Of a stretch of DNA of 64,000 bases, positions 1-11,019 are shown piece by piece. A program made the position numbers and the translations under genes. Origin of the DNA: Mikania micrantha (Eukaryota > Streptophyta > Magnoliopsida > Asterales > Asteraceae). The first letter of the stretch is position 1; every line of letters starts with the position of its first letter. Location: positions 682,001 through 746,000 of the forward strand of contig CM018686.1 of the NCBI GenBank assembly GCA_009363875.1. The letters run 5' to 3'. The notes beneath the pieces were generated by a model. It worked only from the letters and a program-made list of their open reading frames with translations, searched no databases and was not told the DNA's origin.

Positions 1-145
1 CCAATCTAGCCCATACTACAGGCCATACTCCACCCTGTACACCGCGTAGGGAACTCTACGTGGCGTACAGGTGTGTAATATGAGTTTCATGACACAGGAT
101 GGACCTGTACGCCATGTAGAGTACCCTACGACACGTAAAGGTCCC

Positions 146-153
146 TATATAAA
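146..153 (+). promoter_or_regulatory. TATA box of the left-edge retroelement-like unit
   Basis: The string tatataaa sits about 140 bases upstream of a good splice donor and 448 bases upstream of the first ATG of the decayed ORF at 594. Spacing and context fit a plant core promoter. No other promoter element is recognisable, apart from repeated TACGTGGCGTA-type motifs just upstream (44-140). Confidence 0.45.
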
Positions 154-288
154 CGTTTGAGCGTTCATACGCTTCCCAAACCACCCCTTATACGCCATTT
201 ACATTCTCTCGATCTTCAAGCCTCATATCGAGCTATACGCGTGCGGATTCGAGACAAAGTTGTTACCATCTTCCTTCTACGCATCATA

Positions 289-590
289 GGTAAGTTTTTC
301 TTGCTTTTTAACCATTAGAATGGGCTAGATTGACACGGGTAAGGTTTGGGTAGCGTAACCTATGCTGAACAAAGAACGGTACGCCACGTACAGCCCTGTA
401 CGTGGCGTACTGTTCCTCACCAATTCAAAATATAAAGAATTGTACGCCACGTATCATGCAATACGCATCGTAGTGTTCATCCCTTATTTGTTATGAATGG
501 ATTTGTGCCTGTACGTGGCGTACAGGCACAAAAAAAAAAATTTAATTTTTTTTATTAAATTAACTTTTTATTCTTTCGTTTTTACGTGTA
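289..590 (+). other. Probable 5' leader intron containing triloop palindromes
   Basis: A strong donor (ag|gtaagttttt) near 289 and a T-rich tract ending in tgtag near 590 bracket a possible leader intron immediately before the ATG at 594. Inside it lie three odd palindromes: 379-391 and 398-410 (arms GTACG/CGTAC around CCA or TGG; the two are also inverse to each other) and 504-530 (perfect 12-bp arms around TGG). The intron is inferred from splice-site quality only. Confidence 0.4.
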
Positions 591-593
591 GTT

Positions 594-1900
594 ATGTCGT
601 CGGGATCAGATGCCGAGGGCGATTTGGCGGAGCACCCAATTCTACAGTTTCCAGAGAGATCCACAGCATTTGGCCGGTGCGCCAAGTTTCGCACGATATG
701 GATCGGTCGGCGGAAGGCCATTGACTGGGATGTGCACACCGAGATAGGCGAGCGAGAGCGAGCCGAGCGCTGGATCGGGGAGGAGGCACCGTGGAGACGG
801 CTTTCGAGATGGCGTTCCAGCCCTCTTACAGGGAGGTCGTCGTGGAGTTCCTCTCCAAATTTACTTACCGCCCAGGTGGTGTTCCGGAGGTTGTGTTCTC
901 CATGCTTCTCCAGCGACACGAGTTGTCGCTGGCGGAGTTCGCAGTCATTACTGGCCTATACTGGGAGCCAGAGACTGTTACACCGCAGTACACAGCGGGG
1001 ATTACTGATATTGATGACGCCACCTTGTGTGCATGGTGGCCTCATATTGCCGATGATCCCTTCAGAGGGACTAAGGCGAGAGTGAGTCGCATCCGCGACC
1101 CTTTGATTAGATATATGCACCGGCTGATTGCCACGTCGATTTCTGGACGTGGCAGAAGAAGCGCGAGTGGTGCACGCTCCAGGATTTATTTTATTTGTAC
1201 TGCCTCATTACCGGGCGTACCTGTCAGCTCGCGTGCTGCCTTGCCTAGTACTTCGCGACGTATTACCACCGGCAGCACCGCGGAGCCATATATGGCGGTG
1301 CCTATATCACCATTATAGGCCGAGCACTGGGTCATCTGCACCAGGACACGATCGAGGAGCTGTCTGATCCTGTGGATCCAGTCATACTCGATCGCCGACG
1401 CTCTTCGGTATGAAGATCGTCCAGGATTTTCCTGGTGTAGGTCTCCGGTTCTCCCTTGTACTGGGAGTGATGTGGGTCCCTCCCCCTACAGGTGGTGGAC
1501 GCAGACAGGGGCGTGGGAGTTGGACAGGGAGGTGAGGGTGCTGGTGGTGAGGGGGACGACGGTGGTTTTGTTGGTGATGGTGAGGGTGGCGGGGTGAGGG
1601 GGCGGGGTGATGAGGAGGGCGGGGGAGGCCGGAGGCGCTCACTACGTCCCGCAGCATCCGCAGTGGAGATACCATACGGTGAGGCTTCCGAGATGCCTCG
1701 AGACGATACTGCATGATCTTTCTGCACGATCCAGGGTGCACGATCATATACTCCAGGATCTTCTACACAATCTAGGGAGCACGATCGGATCCTGTCTCGG
1801 CAGAGCGATATGCTGCGCTGGATGATCGATCGCGAGATCGAGAGGTTCAGGCAGGCAGGTATCGAGCCTCCTCCCCTTCCGCCATCACCTCCCCGATAGG
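594..1900 (+). pseudogene. Decayed retrotransposon Orf1-like (Athila/plant mobile ORF) protein
   Basis: A coding trace runs from ATG 594 through three frames to a stop near 1900. Readable blocks include a segment with a helical LAEFAVITGLYW-type stretch (about 930-965), a WWPHIADDPFRGTKARVSRI-type stretch (about 1035-1095), and a later GGAYITIIGRALGHLHQD block (about 1285-1350). A Gly/Glu-rich low-complexity part (about 1500-1640) and a Pro-rich end follow. The layout resembles the Orf1/mobile-domain proteins carried by Athila-like plant retroelements. That assignment rests on general resemblance, not on a catalytic motif. Frameshifts near 785 and 1160 and an in-frame stop near 1242 break it, so it is not expected to make a full product. 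Confidence 0.45.
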
Positions 1901-2218
1901 ATCCGTAGTTTATTTGCTTTTTGTACTGTACAGACACTGTTTTTATGTATATATTGTGATTTGTTTGATTGTTTGTTTGTTTTTGTCTTTTTAATTTGTA
2001 TATAAACTGTATTTGTGTTGATTGATGTTAATTTTTGGCAAAACGACAATATTAATGACACAAATTTATTAAAAATAAAAACGTTAATAATAATTTATAA
2101 ATGGTGCTTAAATCATTAGACGTTAAAAATGTTCAAAATTTATAACATTACAAATTTATTTCAATTTTTTAAGTTTAAAAAAAAATTGTTTAGTCTGGTA
2201 CCTGAAATGATGTGAATG
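1901..2218. other. AT-rich non-coding stretch
   Basis: No ORF or repeat structure is visible. The stretch is T-rich at first (polyadenylation-like tail of the preceding unit), then A/T mixed. It ends at the conserved palindrome at 2219. Confidence 0.6.
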
Positions 2219-2254
2219 CTATACTCCACGTACAGTACTGTACGTGGAGTATAG
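2219..2254. repeat. 36-bp perfect palindrome upstream of MULE copy 1
   Basis: The 36 bases form a perfect inverted repeat with no spacer (each arm 18 bp, core CAGTACTG, flanked by ACGTA). The same 36-bp palindrome occurs at 57750-57785 upstream of MULE copy 2. It is therefore a conserved part of this transposon family's 5' region rather than a chance dyad. Confidence 0.85.
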
Positions 2255-2442
2255 AGGACAAATAATTGATTTTGAACTCTCGTGATTGTACTAAAAGTGC
2301 CTTATACGCACGTACAGTAACACGACACGTATAAAAAATTTTCTATTGAAATATCGTACATACAACGAAATGATATAAGATTCCATTTCTTTTATATATA
2401 ACGAACGAACGTTTATAATTCTTCATTCGCGTTTTCTTTCTA

Positions 2443-4011
2443 TGAATTCCTATTTGAATTTGATCAGTTGTTTATTGTATTCATATAATGTCATTTTGGG
2501 ACGTGAATTCTTCTTTGGAGATGACAAGATAGAACAAGATTCTGTCGGTCGATCTTATTGTGGTGACAGTAGACCTCAGGAGCTGACTGATTTAAACGAG
2601 GAACCCAACTTTCAAGCATACAACGCGAATAGGATTCCTGATTAAATGAGGATCCTTGCGTTGAGTCTTTTTACAGTTACGAAAACAAGCAAGAATTTGG
2701 ATGGGAAAGTCAGCCTTTTACAAACATGAAGCTAATGATGTATATTCAGAAACACAAATAGCGGGCATGATTATTATGATGGGGGACATCATGGTAAAGT
2801 GTTTTGGGATACCGATCAGGAATTTATGTCTCATGATGAGCTGGTTGCCTGGGTGAAAAACAGATGCGGTTGACAACGGTTATATTGTAGTCACCGCTCG
2901 ATCTAAAAGAAAGGAGACGTTGTAAAGAAGGTATGGCTTGTTTGTGATCGTGGGGGCGAACACAAGGTTGTTGCGATGCGTAAACGATCTGGTAGCATGA
3001 AAATTGGCTGTCCATTTAAACTGGTTGGCGTTTACAACGAAAAGCGTCTTGTTTGGCAGTTAGAGGTCCGAAATGACGAGCATAACCATGAGGGCCGCTC
3101 AGCATCTAGAAGGGCATCCATTTGTAAGAAGGTTGTCTCAAGACGAACAAAAGATGGTGGCACAACTGACAGAACAACATATGGACCCGCGCAATATTTG
3201 TCAACTACCAAGAAGCAAAATCCTGATAATGTTTATGTCATCAGGGAATATACAACGCCCAATAGAAATAAAAAATAAAAAGAAAGTAGGTACCACTCCA
3301 ATGCAGGTTCTGGAAAACCTACTGCATTCCAAGGGCTATGTGTATTATACCAGAGAAGATCCTGCAAATGAATCCGTCGAGGAAGTGTTCTTCTGTCATC
3401 CGAAGTCGTACACATACTGGAGAGCATTCCCTCATGTGCTGATGATTGACGCGACATACAAAACGAACATGTACAGAATACCGTTTGTACAGATTGTTGG
3501 TGTGACTTCAACACACCATACGTTTTGTATTGCACATGCGTTATAACAAAAGAACGTGAAGAGAATTACCTGTGGGTAATACAGAAGCTGAAAGAAAATG
3601 TTAGACAAGTGTATGGAGCCCCGTGTAATAATAACAGACCGAGATCTTGCATTGATGAATGCGTGTAAGCTGGTATTCCTGACGCAAGTAGGTGCTTATG
3701 CAGGTTGCAACATAAGCGAAAAACATTTCTAAACACTGCAAGGCAAGTTTTTCTAACAGTGATTGGAACAGATTCCGTCATATGTGGACGACATTGTGTG
3801 AGTCTTCATCTGAGGACATTTATCAATACAATTATAACAAGTTATACGAACAGCTAACCAAAGACAAACGAAACGTAAGTTTTTACACATACATACATAT
3901 ATATATATAATATATATACACTAATTACGTGGTTATGTTGTGTTTCAGGCGTTTTAAATTATTTAACGCAAACATGGTTGAACATTACAAAGAAATGTTT
4001 ATATCTGCTTG
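2443..4011 (+). pseudogene. FAR1/MULE transposase, copy 1 (frameshifted, cut by assembly gap)
   Basis: Mutator-like transposase of the FAR1/FHY3 type, homologous to the minus-strand copy at 56431-57498. Readable parts are an acidic N-terminus (2443-2644), the FAR1 zinc-finger region (about 2850-3110, with KIGCPFKLVGVYNEK and a later HNHE), and the start of the MULE catalytic domain (DATYKTNMYR, about 3448). Beyond the point where copy 2 ends, the MULE domain continues (ITDRDLALMNAC, about 3631-3666). A GT-AG intron is likely at 3875-3948. Compared with copy 2 it carries many one-base indels (near 2641, 2720, 2757, 2910, 3095, 3200, 3542), so no frame stays open. The 3' end is lost in the gap. 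The indels could be decay or uncorrected sequencing error. Confidence 0.8.
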
Positions 4012-4111
4012 NNNNNNNNNNNNNNNNNNNNNNNNNNNNNNNNNNNNNNNNNNNNNNNNNNNNNNNNNNNNNNNNNNNNNNNNNNNNNNNNNNNNNNNNN
4101 NNNNNNNNNNN
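4012..4111. other. Assembly gap (100 N)
   Basis: Exactly 100 Ns, the usual placeholder for a gap of unknown size. MULE sequence stops on the left. On the right an LTR begins about 14 bases inside its true start, so the real junction is unresolved. Confidence 0.99.
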
Positions 4112-4457
4112 AATTTCCAGGTCAGCTTTGATTTTATTTAAATGTTTATTTAAATGCATTATGTACACGTGGCACTAGAATTAGATTAATTTAGTGTGAC
4201 ACGTGGCACGACAGTATGAACACTGACACATGACTTGATAATTCGTGGAATTATCGGCAAACAGCACACACGTGTCAAAACACACGAACGTTGGTGAACG
4301 TCTAACACATTGTGAAACACAACACTCGAAACCCCACGAAACACTCACACATTGAACTTGGAAGTTCAAACAAGGCCAACGAAAGTTCGTAAACGTGAAA
4401 CGGCAACGAACGGACCAAACCAATGAAAATGGGCCTATTGGGCTCATCAGGGGATCT

Positions 4458-4579
4458 GTCGCGCTACGCGACGGTCCACAAGGAAACTGTCGCGATACGC
4501 GACAAGTGGCGGGGGAAATTTGAACGCGGAACTCTCTCGCGCTACGCGAGGGACCTCTTGAATCTGTCGCGCTACGCGA
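4458..4579 (+). repeat. Array of four triloop palindromes in the LTR
   Basis: Copies start at 4458, 4489, 4536 and 4565. Each is a 6-bp arm, a 3-nt centre (CTA or ATA) and the complementary arm. The third copy has CTCGCG/CGCGAG arms where the first two have GTCGCG/CGCGAC, so the outermost pair has changed on both sides together. The fourth mixes the two arms. The same array is in the 3' LTR from about 13262. Confidence 0.85.
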
Positions 4580-5957
4580 GGAGACCCAGTTCGCAGAATC
4601 TTTATTTAACCAAGATGTAATCATTTTCTACCACCCTACTCTCATTTCTCGACCCCCAGACACTCAAGCTCGTCTCTTTCACCTGCAACATCACCATTGA
4701 AGCTCTTAGAAGCCATTTTTGAAGATTTGAAGCTTTTGGAAGCTTGAACACCATTGAAAGGAGACCTCTAGACCTCAACCACCATCACCACTCTCTTGAA
4801 GCTGCTACACACGAATTTCCAGGAAGCTTAGGAGCTGTTCATTCATCATTCCAGTGTTCTTGGAGCCTTAGAAGGTAGTTTACATTCCCCATGGCTTAAT
4901 GTCCATTTCTCACCACCACACACACATGCATGTGTTAAACCCACATGCAAGCACCATGGCACACATGCACGAATTTATAATATGGGTTTGTTGATTTAAG
5001 ATGATTTATGATGATCTAACATGATTAGATGCATTTGGTGATGATCTATGATGATGTGTATTAAGGATTTCATGATTTGTTCATAAAGTGTTGAAAATAT
5101 CACCATGCATGTATGATCTAGGATTGTTGGATGATTTTGAGTACTTTTGAATGTTCATAGATGATATTGGGAGCATACTATGATTTGATTTAGTTTAGAA
5201 TGGTTAAAAATATGATTTTTGACAATCTTTCTATTTATAGAAACTTTTTGTTGGTAAAATGATGTTATGAATGATATGGTAGACATGCATGTATATGGAA
5301 TGGATGCTAGGATGTTAATATGATGATAAGAATGTCTAAAATGTGATTTGATGATGTTTATGGTCGTTTCTAGCAATATTACCATTTTTAGTAACTTTTT
5401 GGGTGAGAATATTGATAGATGATGAAATCGGATATGTTGACATGATTAAATTTGTTAGATGACATATTATGATGAATGATGATATGAAAAGTTGTTTAGA
5501 AACGTTTAAATGGTGATTTGATGCAAAACTACAAAGTTACTATATTTAGTAACTTTATTTTTGCAAAAACCGATTTGTACACGTGTTGTATGATTTGAGC
5601 ATGCTAGTAACTTGATATGTTATACATGATGTTAGATGCTAAGTTAGATGGTTTCCGATGTCACGTATGCTAAAAATGGAAACTTTCCATTTTAGGAAAC
5701 TTTTGTGTGCTAACATGTTATAAACGACGTATGTGAACCCGTATGATGATGTGCTATGTGTTAACATGATCCCGTAGGACTATTGAACATGCTAGAACTC
5801 TAAAACCGTCATGCTTTGTGAACTTTCTAAATGGAAACTTACTATAAATAGTAAGTTGTCCATAGACGCGATTTGCGCGTTTTGCACACGACAACACTTA
5901 CACGATTGCTACATGAGTCACAAACCGTCACACGGTTCACCAACGGGTCGTTGACTT

Positions 5958-6060
5958 GACACGGTCAACTTTGGTCAAACACGGTCAACTTTGGTCAAAC
6001 ACGGTCAACTTCGGTCAAACATGGTCAAACACGGTCAATGTGGACCAACACGAGCAAACA
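5958..6060 (+). repeat. Minisatellite in LTR (about 20-bp unit)
   Basis: The unit acggtcaactttggtcaaac is repeated three times with small changes. Degenerate ggtcaa/ggacc units follow to about 6100. The corresponding part of the 3' LTR (about 14780-14890) has the same arrangement. Confidence 0.8.
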
Positions 6061-7075
6061 CGGTCATTGTGGACCGACACGGGCAAACATGAACAACCAA
6101 GGGTTGTTGGACACAAACATGAGCACTAACACGAACACTAGCACGGTCACTACACGAACTCACATACGGTATACGATATAGGTTGCCGGTGACCGAGACG
6201 TGCTACTTGACGTTCAGGAGCTTACGCTTACACACTACTCATCACTAAGGTGAGTTTACGGCCCCTCTTTACTCTTTTTCAAATGCTTTTAAATAGGGGG
6301 AGAATACTAGTTGCATCGAGTCAAACATTATTACTGTACAAACACTATTGTGTATGCTGGTTTATTGGACAAACATTAAGTGTTGAACTCGTTACAAGCC
6401 CTCACAAAGTCTTACCGTTAATGTACGAACAACGTGGTAGATTTGGATGGATCCATTAGGGAATGACTAACCCCACGGGGCACCATGTTGACTGAGTGTC
6501 ATAACCCGTGCAAATTCTGACCTAACTTGCTATGTATACGAGGCATAGCGGAGGCAAGAGCAAACAAGTCTAGTTCGGTAGTGACGCACTGACACTTTGG
6601 GCCTAGGGCTCGGTACTAACATTGATAAACAGCATGACACACTTTTCATTACTATATGTATATCAAAACCTGTGAACTCACCAACCATTGTGTTGACACT
6701 TGTTTTCAAACTTGTATTCTCAGGTAACTAGCAGGCTATGGATGCCAGGAATGCACGTAGGGGATCAGGCATAGGACCTACATGCATTTTTTATGTTTTC
6801 ATGCAAACACTGTTTATTATGAATATGTATCTTTATCAAACATCGTAGTGTTTAACAACTTTTGATTTTCCGCTGCATATGTCAAACATTTGAATATTCC
6901 GCTGCTATATGATGAAATACTTTTTCCGCTGCAAACTATTTTAATTGTGTATGTGTCAAACATTGGATTTGTAAACGCATATAGAGGTGTTCTATATGAC
7001 CTTGAGCTGTGATTCTGGACACGTCACATCCACGTGGACATTTGCCACAAGTGGGAATTTGGGGGTGTGACAGAC

Positions 7076-7090
7076 TGGTATCAGAGCCTT
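7076..7090 (+). promoter_or_regulatory. Primer binding site (initiator tRNA-Met)
   Basis: tggtatcagagcctt lies three bases after the 5' LTR end. TGGTATCAGAGC is the standard complement to the 3' end of plant initiator tRNA-Met used by Ty3/gypsy and Ty1/copia elements. Confidence 0.93.
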
Positions 7091-7228
7091 GGTTATAGGG
7101 AACTAGGTTTGCATGTAGTAAACTTAGACTATAGCCATTGCTCAACTGTAGACACTACACGTAGAACTTGCACAATGATGACAGTATTACTTATCGAAAT
7201 GTTGCTTACTAACTTAAAAACATGCAGG

Positions 7229-7978
7229 ATGGCTGACGATAACACTAGCAGGAGCACCGACCGACACCAGATCCCTGATGACATGGCTGCCGAGAGTCGG
7301 CGACGCGTCGAGAGCATCGTAGCCCAGGTCGATGCCGAGATGGATCGGAGGGCTAGGGACTCAGCACGGGCTAGGTACTGGGGATGGCTACCCGCCATCA
7401 TACAGAGCTGGATCATAGAGGAGAGAGTACCACCTTACCGATATCCCGGCGACACCACTCCAGGCCATCGTTTACCACCACTCGGAGTGTCGACAGAGCA
7501 GGCGTTTGCGGCACACGTGGCTTGCACACGACAGGTGATTCGGAAGAGTAGGGAACTAACTGATGAGTTCCGGACTCTTCGTGAGAGAAACGATCGTCTA
7601 GAAAGGCGAAACGATCAGCTAGAGGAGCGCAACAACAGACTGGAAGCCCAGATGGAGGCTCTACGACTCCAAATGTCCCAACTACTGACCGAGCATGGAC
7701 AGGTCGTCGATGTCATGCAGGAACACGACGTGCGTATCACCGAGAATCGGACGGACATCACCGAGACTCAGGCCATGGTGCAGGCCAGTGATGCCATGCT
7801 TAATGCATGGGCTGCACAGTTTATTGAGGAGCCACCTCAGGAGGATGGTCCTGAATTCGAGGCCGAGGACCTCGAAGATGAGGACCTTGATGAGGATCCT
7901 AATGAGGATCCGGAGGAGGATGATGATGACGGAGACGCTGCTAGCGATATCTCACACGTCTCTATGGATTCGGATTAG
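7229..7978 (+). CDS. Extra ORF of the gypsy element: acidic coiled-coil protein
   Basis: 249 residues starting at the ATG 7229 (MADDNTS...). An open frame extends upstream to 7034, but this ATG follows the leader and starts the compositionally sensible part. The middle (about residues 110-165) has heptad-like RERNDRLERRNDQLEERNNRLE, a clear coiled coil. The C-terminal 50 residues are almost entirely Asp/Glu. It contains no enzyme motif. Several plant Ty3/gypsy lineages carry an additional ORF between primer site and gag; its role is unknown. It could be a separate structural protein or be joined to gag by splicing. Confidence 0.75.
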   Translation: MADDNTSRSTDRHQIPDDMAAESRRRVESIVAQVDAEMDRRARDSARARYWGWLPAIIQSWIIEERVPPYRYPGDTTPGHRLPPLGVSTEQAFAAHVACTRQVIRKSRELTDEFRTLRERNDRLERRNDQLEERNNRLEAQMEALRLQMSQLLTEHGQVVDVMQEHDVRITENRTDITETQAMVQASDAMLNAWAAQFIEEPPQEDGPEFEAEDLEDEDLDEDPNEDPEEDDDDGDAASDISHVSMDSD

Positions 7979-8278
7979 AGGACTGTTGTATTTTGTATTT
8001 TCTTATTTTGGCCTAGACGAGCGGGATGTGCTCGAAAAACTTATTATGTATTTCCTTTTGAAATCATTGTACTTCAAGCTTATTATTAATGAGAATTATG
8101 TTTTGTCTTACTTATTACATGTTGACCATGATTGCTATATAACATAACATCTGACTTGACTACTAGCATGACATATGATCTGACTTCTGACATAACATCT
8201 GACTTGACTTCTCTTATGACATTGGCTAATGCTCAACACATGCTAACTAACATTCTAACCTTCCGTATAGAACATGTC

Positions 8279-8421
8279 GGGGAGAGGAGCAAATGCCCTA
8301 AGACTCAAACGCAAGGCCGAAAAGGCAAGAATCAACATGATGGTTGAACGCAGATTCAACCGGATGCTCGCTGAGTACGAGGCAAACAAACAGGCCAGCG
8401 AAACGAGTGGCACTAACAACG
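8279..8421 (+). CDS. Gag N-terminal segment (possible first exon)
   Basis: A short basic ORF begins at ATG 8279 (MSGRGANALRLKRK...) and reads to a stop at about 8443. If a 78-bp intron (8422-8499; donor g|gtacca, acceptor aacag|gat, ctaac branch-like string) is removed, it joins in frame to the gag body at 8500. The splice is inferred from frame and splice-site logic. The alternative is that this is a small separate ORF upstream of gag. Confidence 0.5.
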
Positions 8422-8499
8422 GTACCAACACTTGCCTAACATGACTAACATAGTGTAGCTAACACGCACTAACACACGACATTGGTTTCTGAACAACAG

Positions 8500-9868
8500 G
8501 ATCGCAAGGCAACAACAACAACAAGGGATGTTCTTTCAAATCCTTCCTGAACTGCCACCCTCACAAATTCAAGGGAACTGAGGGAGCTGTTGGTATGCTT
8601 CGTTGGGTGGAGAAGGCAGAATCTGTGTTCGCCATGTGCGAATGTTCTGAAGAAAACCGGGTCAAGTATGCAACCGGTACACTGGAGGGACCAGCTCTTA
8701 CATGGTGGAACACCCATGTTCAAACCTTGGGGTTGGACGGTGCCAACTCCATGTCATGGACCGACTTCACCCGACTGCTGCATGAGGAATATTGTCCTCG
8801 TGATGAGATCCGCAAACTGGAAGCGGAATTCTGGGTGCATAAGATGGTGGGATCGGAGATCGAGCAATATTGTACTCGATTTCATGAGCTGTGTAAGCTA
8901 TGCCCGGCTATGGTGACGCCGGAATACAAGAAGATCGAGCAGTTCATCAGTGGATTGCCCGAGCAATTCCAAAGCATAGTGATGGCGTCTGACATCACCA
9001 CCATCCAACCACTGATCAGACTGGCTCATAAACTGACCGATCAAGCTGTAGCGCAGGGCAAGCTACCAAAACGAGGCGAGCATGTGAAGCCTCAAGAGAG
9101 CCAGAAGAGGAAGTGGGAACCCAGCCACCAGCAAGCTCATCAACCCCAACAACAACAAAAATCTGCACCAGCCAGAGCTTTCACTGCCACCCAACCCGAT
9201 GACAAGGGGAAGGGTGTATATCAGGGGAAATACCCATTGTGCAACCGATGCTCATACCACCACTCCGGGCAATGCGAACGATACCGTTGCCTGAAGTGCG
9301 GAAGACACGGCCATATGGCCAAGGATTGCAGAACAAGATTCCCCATCAACAACAACAATCCCAACCACAACCAGAACCAGAATAACAACAACAACCAGAA
9401 CACTCTTAGAGGGTGTTATGAATGTGGCAAGCCGGGCCACATGAGGAGGGATTGTCCTCAACTGAAGAAGGCCGGAGGAGGAGCGGCCAAAGGAAGAGCT
9501 TTTGTGATTGGCTCGGGAGAAGCCAAGGATGACCCAAACATCGTAACCGGTACGTTTCTTTTAAATAATGTCTATGCTAGCATATTATTTGATACCGGTG
9601 CCGATAGGAGCTTTATATCCAGTGAGTTTAGCAAATTACTAGATATTACCCCAACACCACTAGACTACAAGTATACCGTAGAGCTAGCCGACGGCAAGCT
9701 AATTGAAACACAACACATCTTTCGAGGATGCGTCATGGTTTTGGCGGGTCACGAACTCGAAATTGACTTGATGCCGGTGACTCTCGGAAGCTTTGATGTG
9801 GTCGTTGGAATGGACTGGTTATCTGCTAACCAAGCTGAGATCGTATGCAACGAAAGATCGTACGAGTA
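8500..9868 (+). CDS. Gag-protease of the gypsy element
   Basis: The frame opens before 8546 and runs to 9868. It contains the retrotransposon gag domain (TWWNTHVQ and FCP/YCP-type stretch, about 8700-9050), a Gln/Pro-rich linker, and two CCHC zinc knuckles (9288-9329 and 9414-9455, C-X2-C-X4-H-X4-C) that bind RNA during packaging. The aspartic protease site DTGADRSF follows at 9591. The frame is lost at about 9860, where a one-base change moves the polyprotein to another frame, so the protease-RT fusion is broken here. Confidence 0.9.
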
Positions 9869-11019
9869 ACGTTGCAGAACGGTGAACAGATCTCGATTCA
9901 GGGGGAAAGGCGGGAGTACCTCTGAACATCATATCATGCATGAAGGCAAACAAGTACCTACAAAAGGGATACACTGCAATACTAGCCCTCATCGCAGAGC
10001 AACCAAAGAAGGAGAGGAAGATTGAGGACATCGCTGTAGTCCGCGATTTTTCCGAAGTGTTTCCCGAAGATCTACCTGGACTACCTCCGCAGCGACAGGT
10101 CGAATTCCAGATAGACCTTACACCAGGAGCAGCACCGATTGCTAAGGCTCCATACGACTAGCACCAACGGAGATGCAGGAACTGTCTAACCAGTTAAGAG
10201 CTGTTAGACAAGGGATTCATCAGACCGAGCTTCTCACCTTGGGGAGCACCGGTCTTGTTTGTAAAGAAGAAAGACGGATCATTCCGTATGTGTATCGACT
10301 ACAGAGAGCTGAACAAGGTGACGATCAAGAATCGATATCCCTTACCGCGAATAGACGATCTGTTTGACCAGTTGCAAGGGTCAAGCTACTATTCCAAGAT
10401 CGATTTAAGATCGGGTTACCATCAATTGAGGATACAGGAGAATGATATTAAAGACTGCCTTTAGAACCCGATACGGACACTACGAATTTTTGGTTATGCC
10501 CTTTGGACTGACCAACGCACCAGCAGTATTCATGGATCTCATGAATAGAGTGTGCAAACCTTATCTTGACAAATTCGTGATAGTGTTCATTGACGACATT
10601 CTGATTTATTCTGAGAATCAGGAAGAGCATGCCGAACATCTAAGGCTAGTCTTGGAACTACTGAAGAAAGAGCAACTGTACGCGAAATTTTCAAAGTGCG
10701 ACTTTTGGATTCGCGAAGTCCAATTCCTTGGACACGTGGTTAATGAACGGGGAATACACGTAGACCCAGCCAAAATCGAAGCCATCAAAAACTGGGAAGC
10801 ACCCAAGACTCCGACTGAGGTGCGACAATTCCTAGGTCTGGCCGGGTACTACCGGAGATTTATCGAAGGATTCTCAAAAATTGCCCAATCGTTGACGTCC
10901 TTGACACATAAAGATAAGAAATTCGATTGGGGAGACAAACAGGAGGCTGCATTTAACTTGTTAAAACAGAACTATGTACTGCACCTATCCTATCCTTACC
11001 GGAAGGATGCGAAGACTTC
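9869..11019 (+). pseudogene. Protease end and reverse transcriptase, frameshifted
   Basis: The reverse transcriptase is recognisable across three frames: VEFQIDL (about 10098), LFVKKKDGSFRMCIDYRELNK (from 10250), FIDDILIYS with the catalytic Asp pair at 10592-10597, and the connection RRFIEGFSKIA. Frame changes near 9860, 10156, 10190, 10445 and 10970-11010 are each one or a few bases. Such clustered small indels in an otherwise well conserved enzyme suggest either recent decay or assembly error. Confidence 0.88.

Larger units (their letters stand above)
4112..7072 (+). repeat. 5' LTR of the Ty3/gypsy element
   Basis: 2961 bases, near-identical to 12903-15898. Contents: four GTCGCG-NTA-CGCGAC type palindromes (4458-4579), a TATA-like cttatttaa string near 4600, a long T/G-rich (atgat)-type AT-rich middle, and a 20-bp minisatellite (about 5958-6060). 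It ends in gtgtgaca just before the primer site. Differences from the 3' LTR are mostly one-base deletions crowded into 4112-6250. Confidence 0.93.

Noticed and set aside
1332..1937. 201-residue minus-strand Pro/Ser-rich ORF
   Set aside because: It is the antisense shadow of the Gly/Glu-rich part of the plus-strand decayed ORF.
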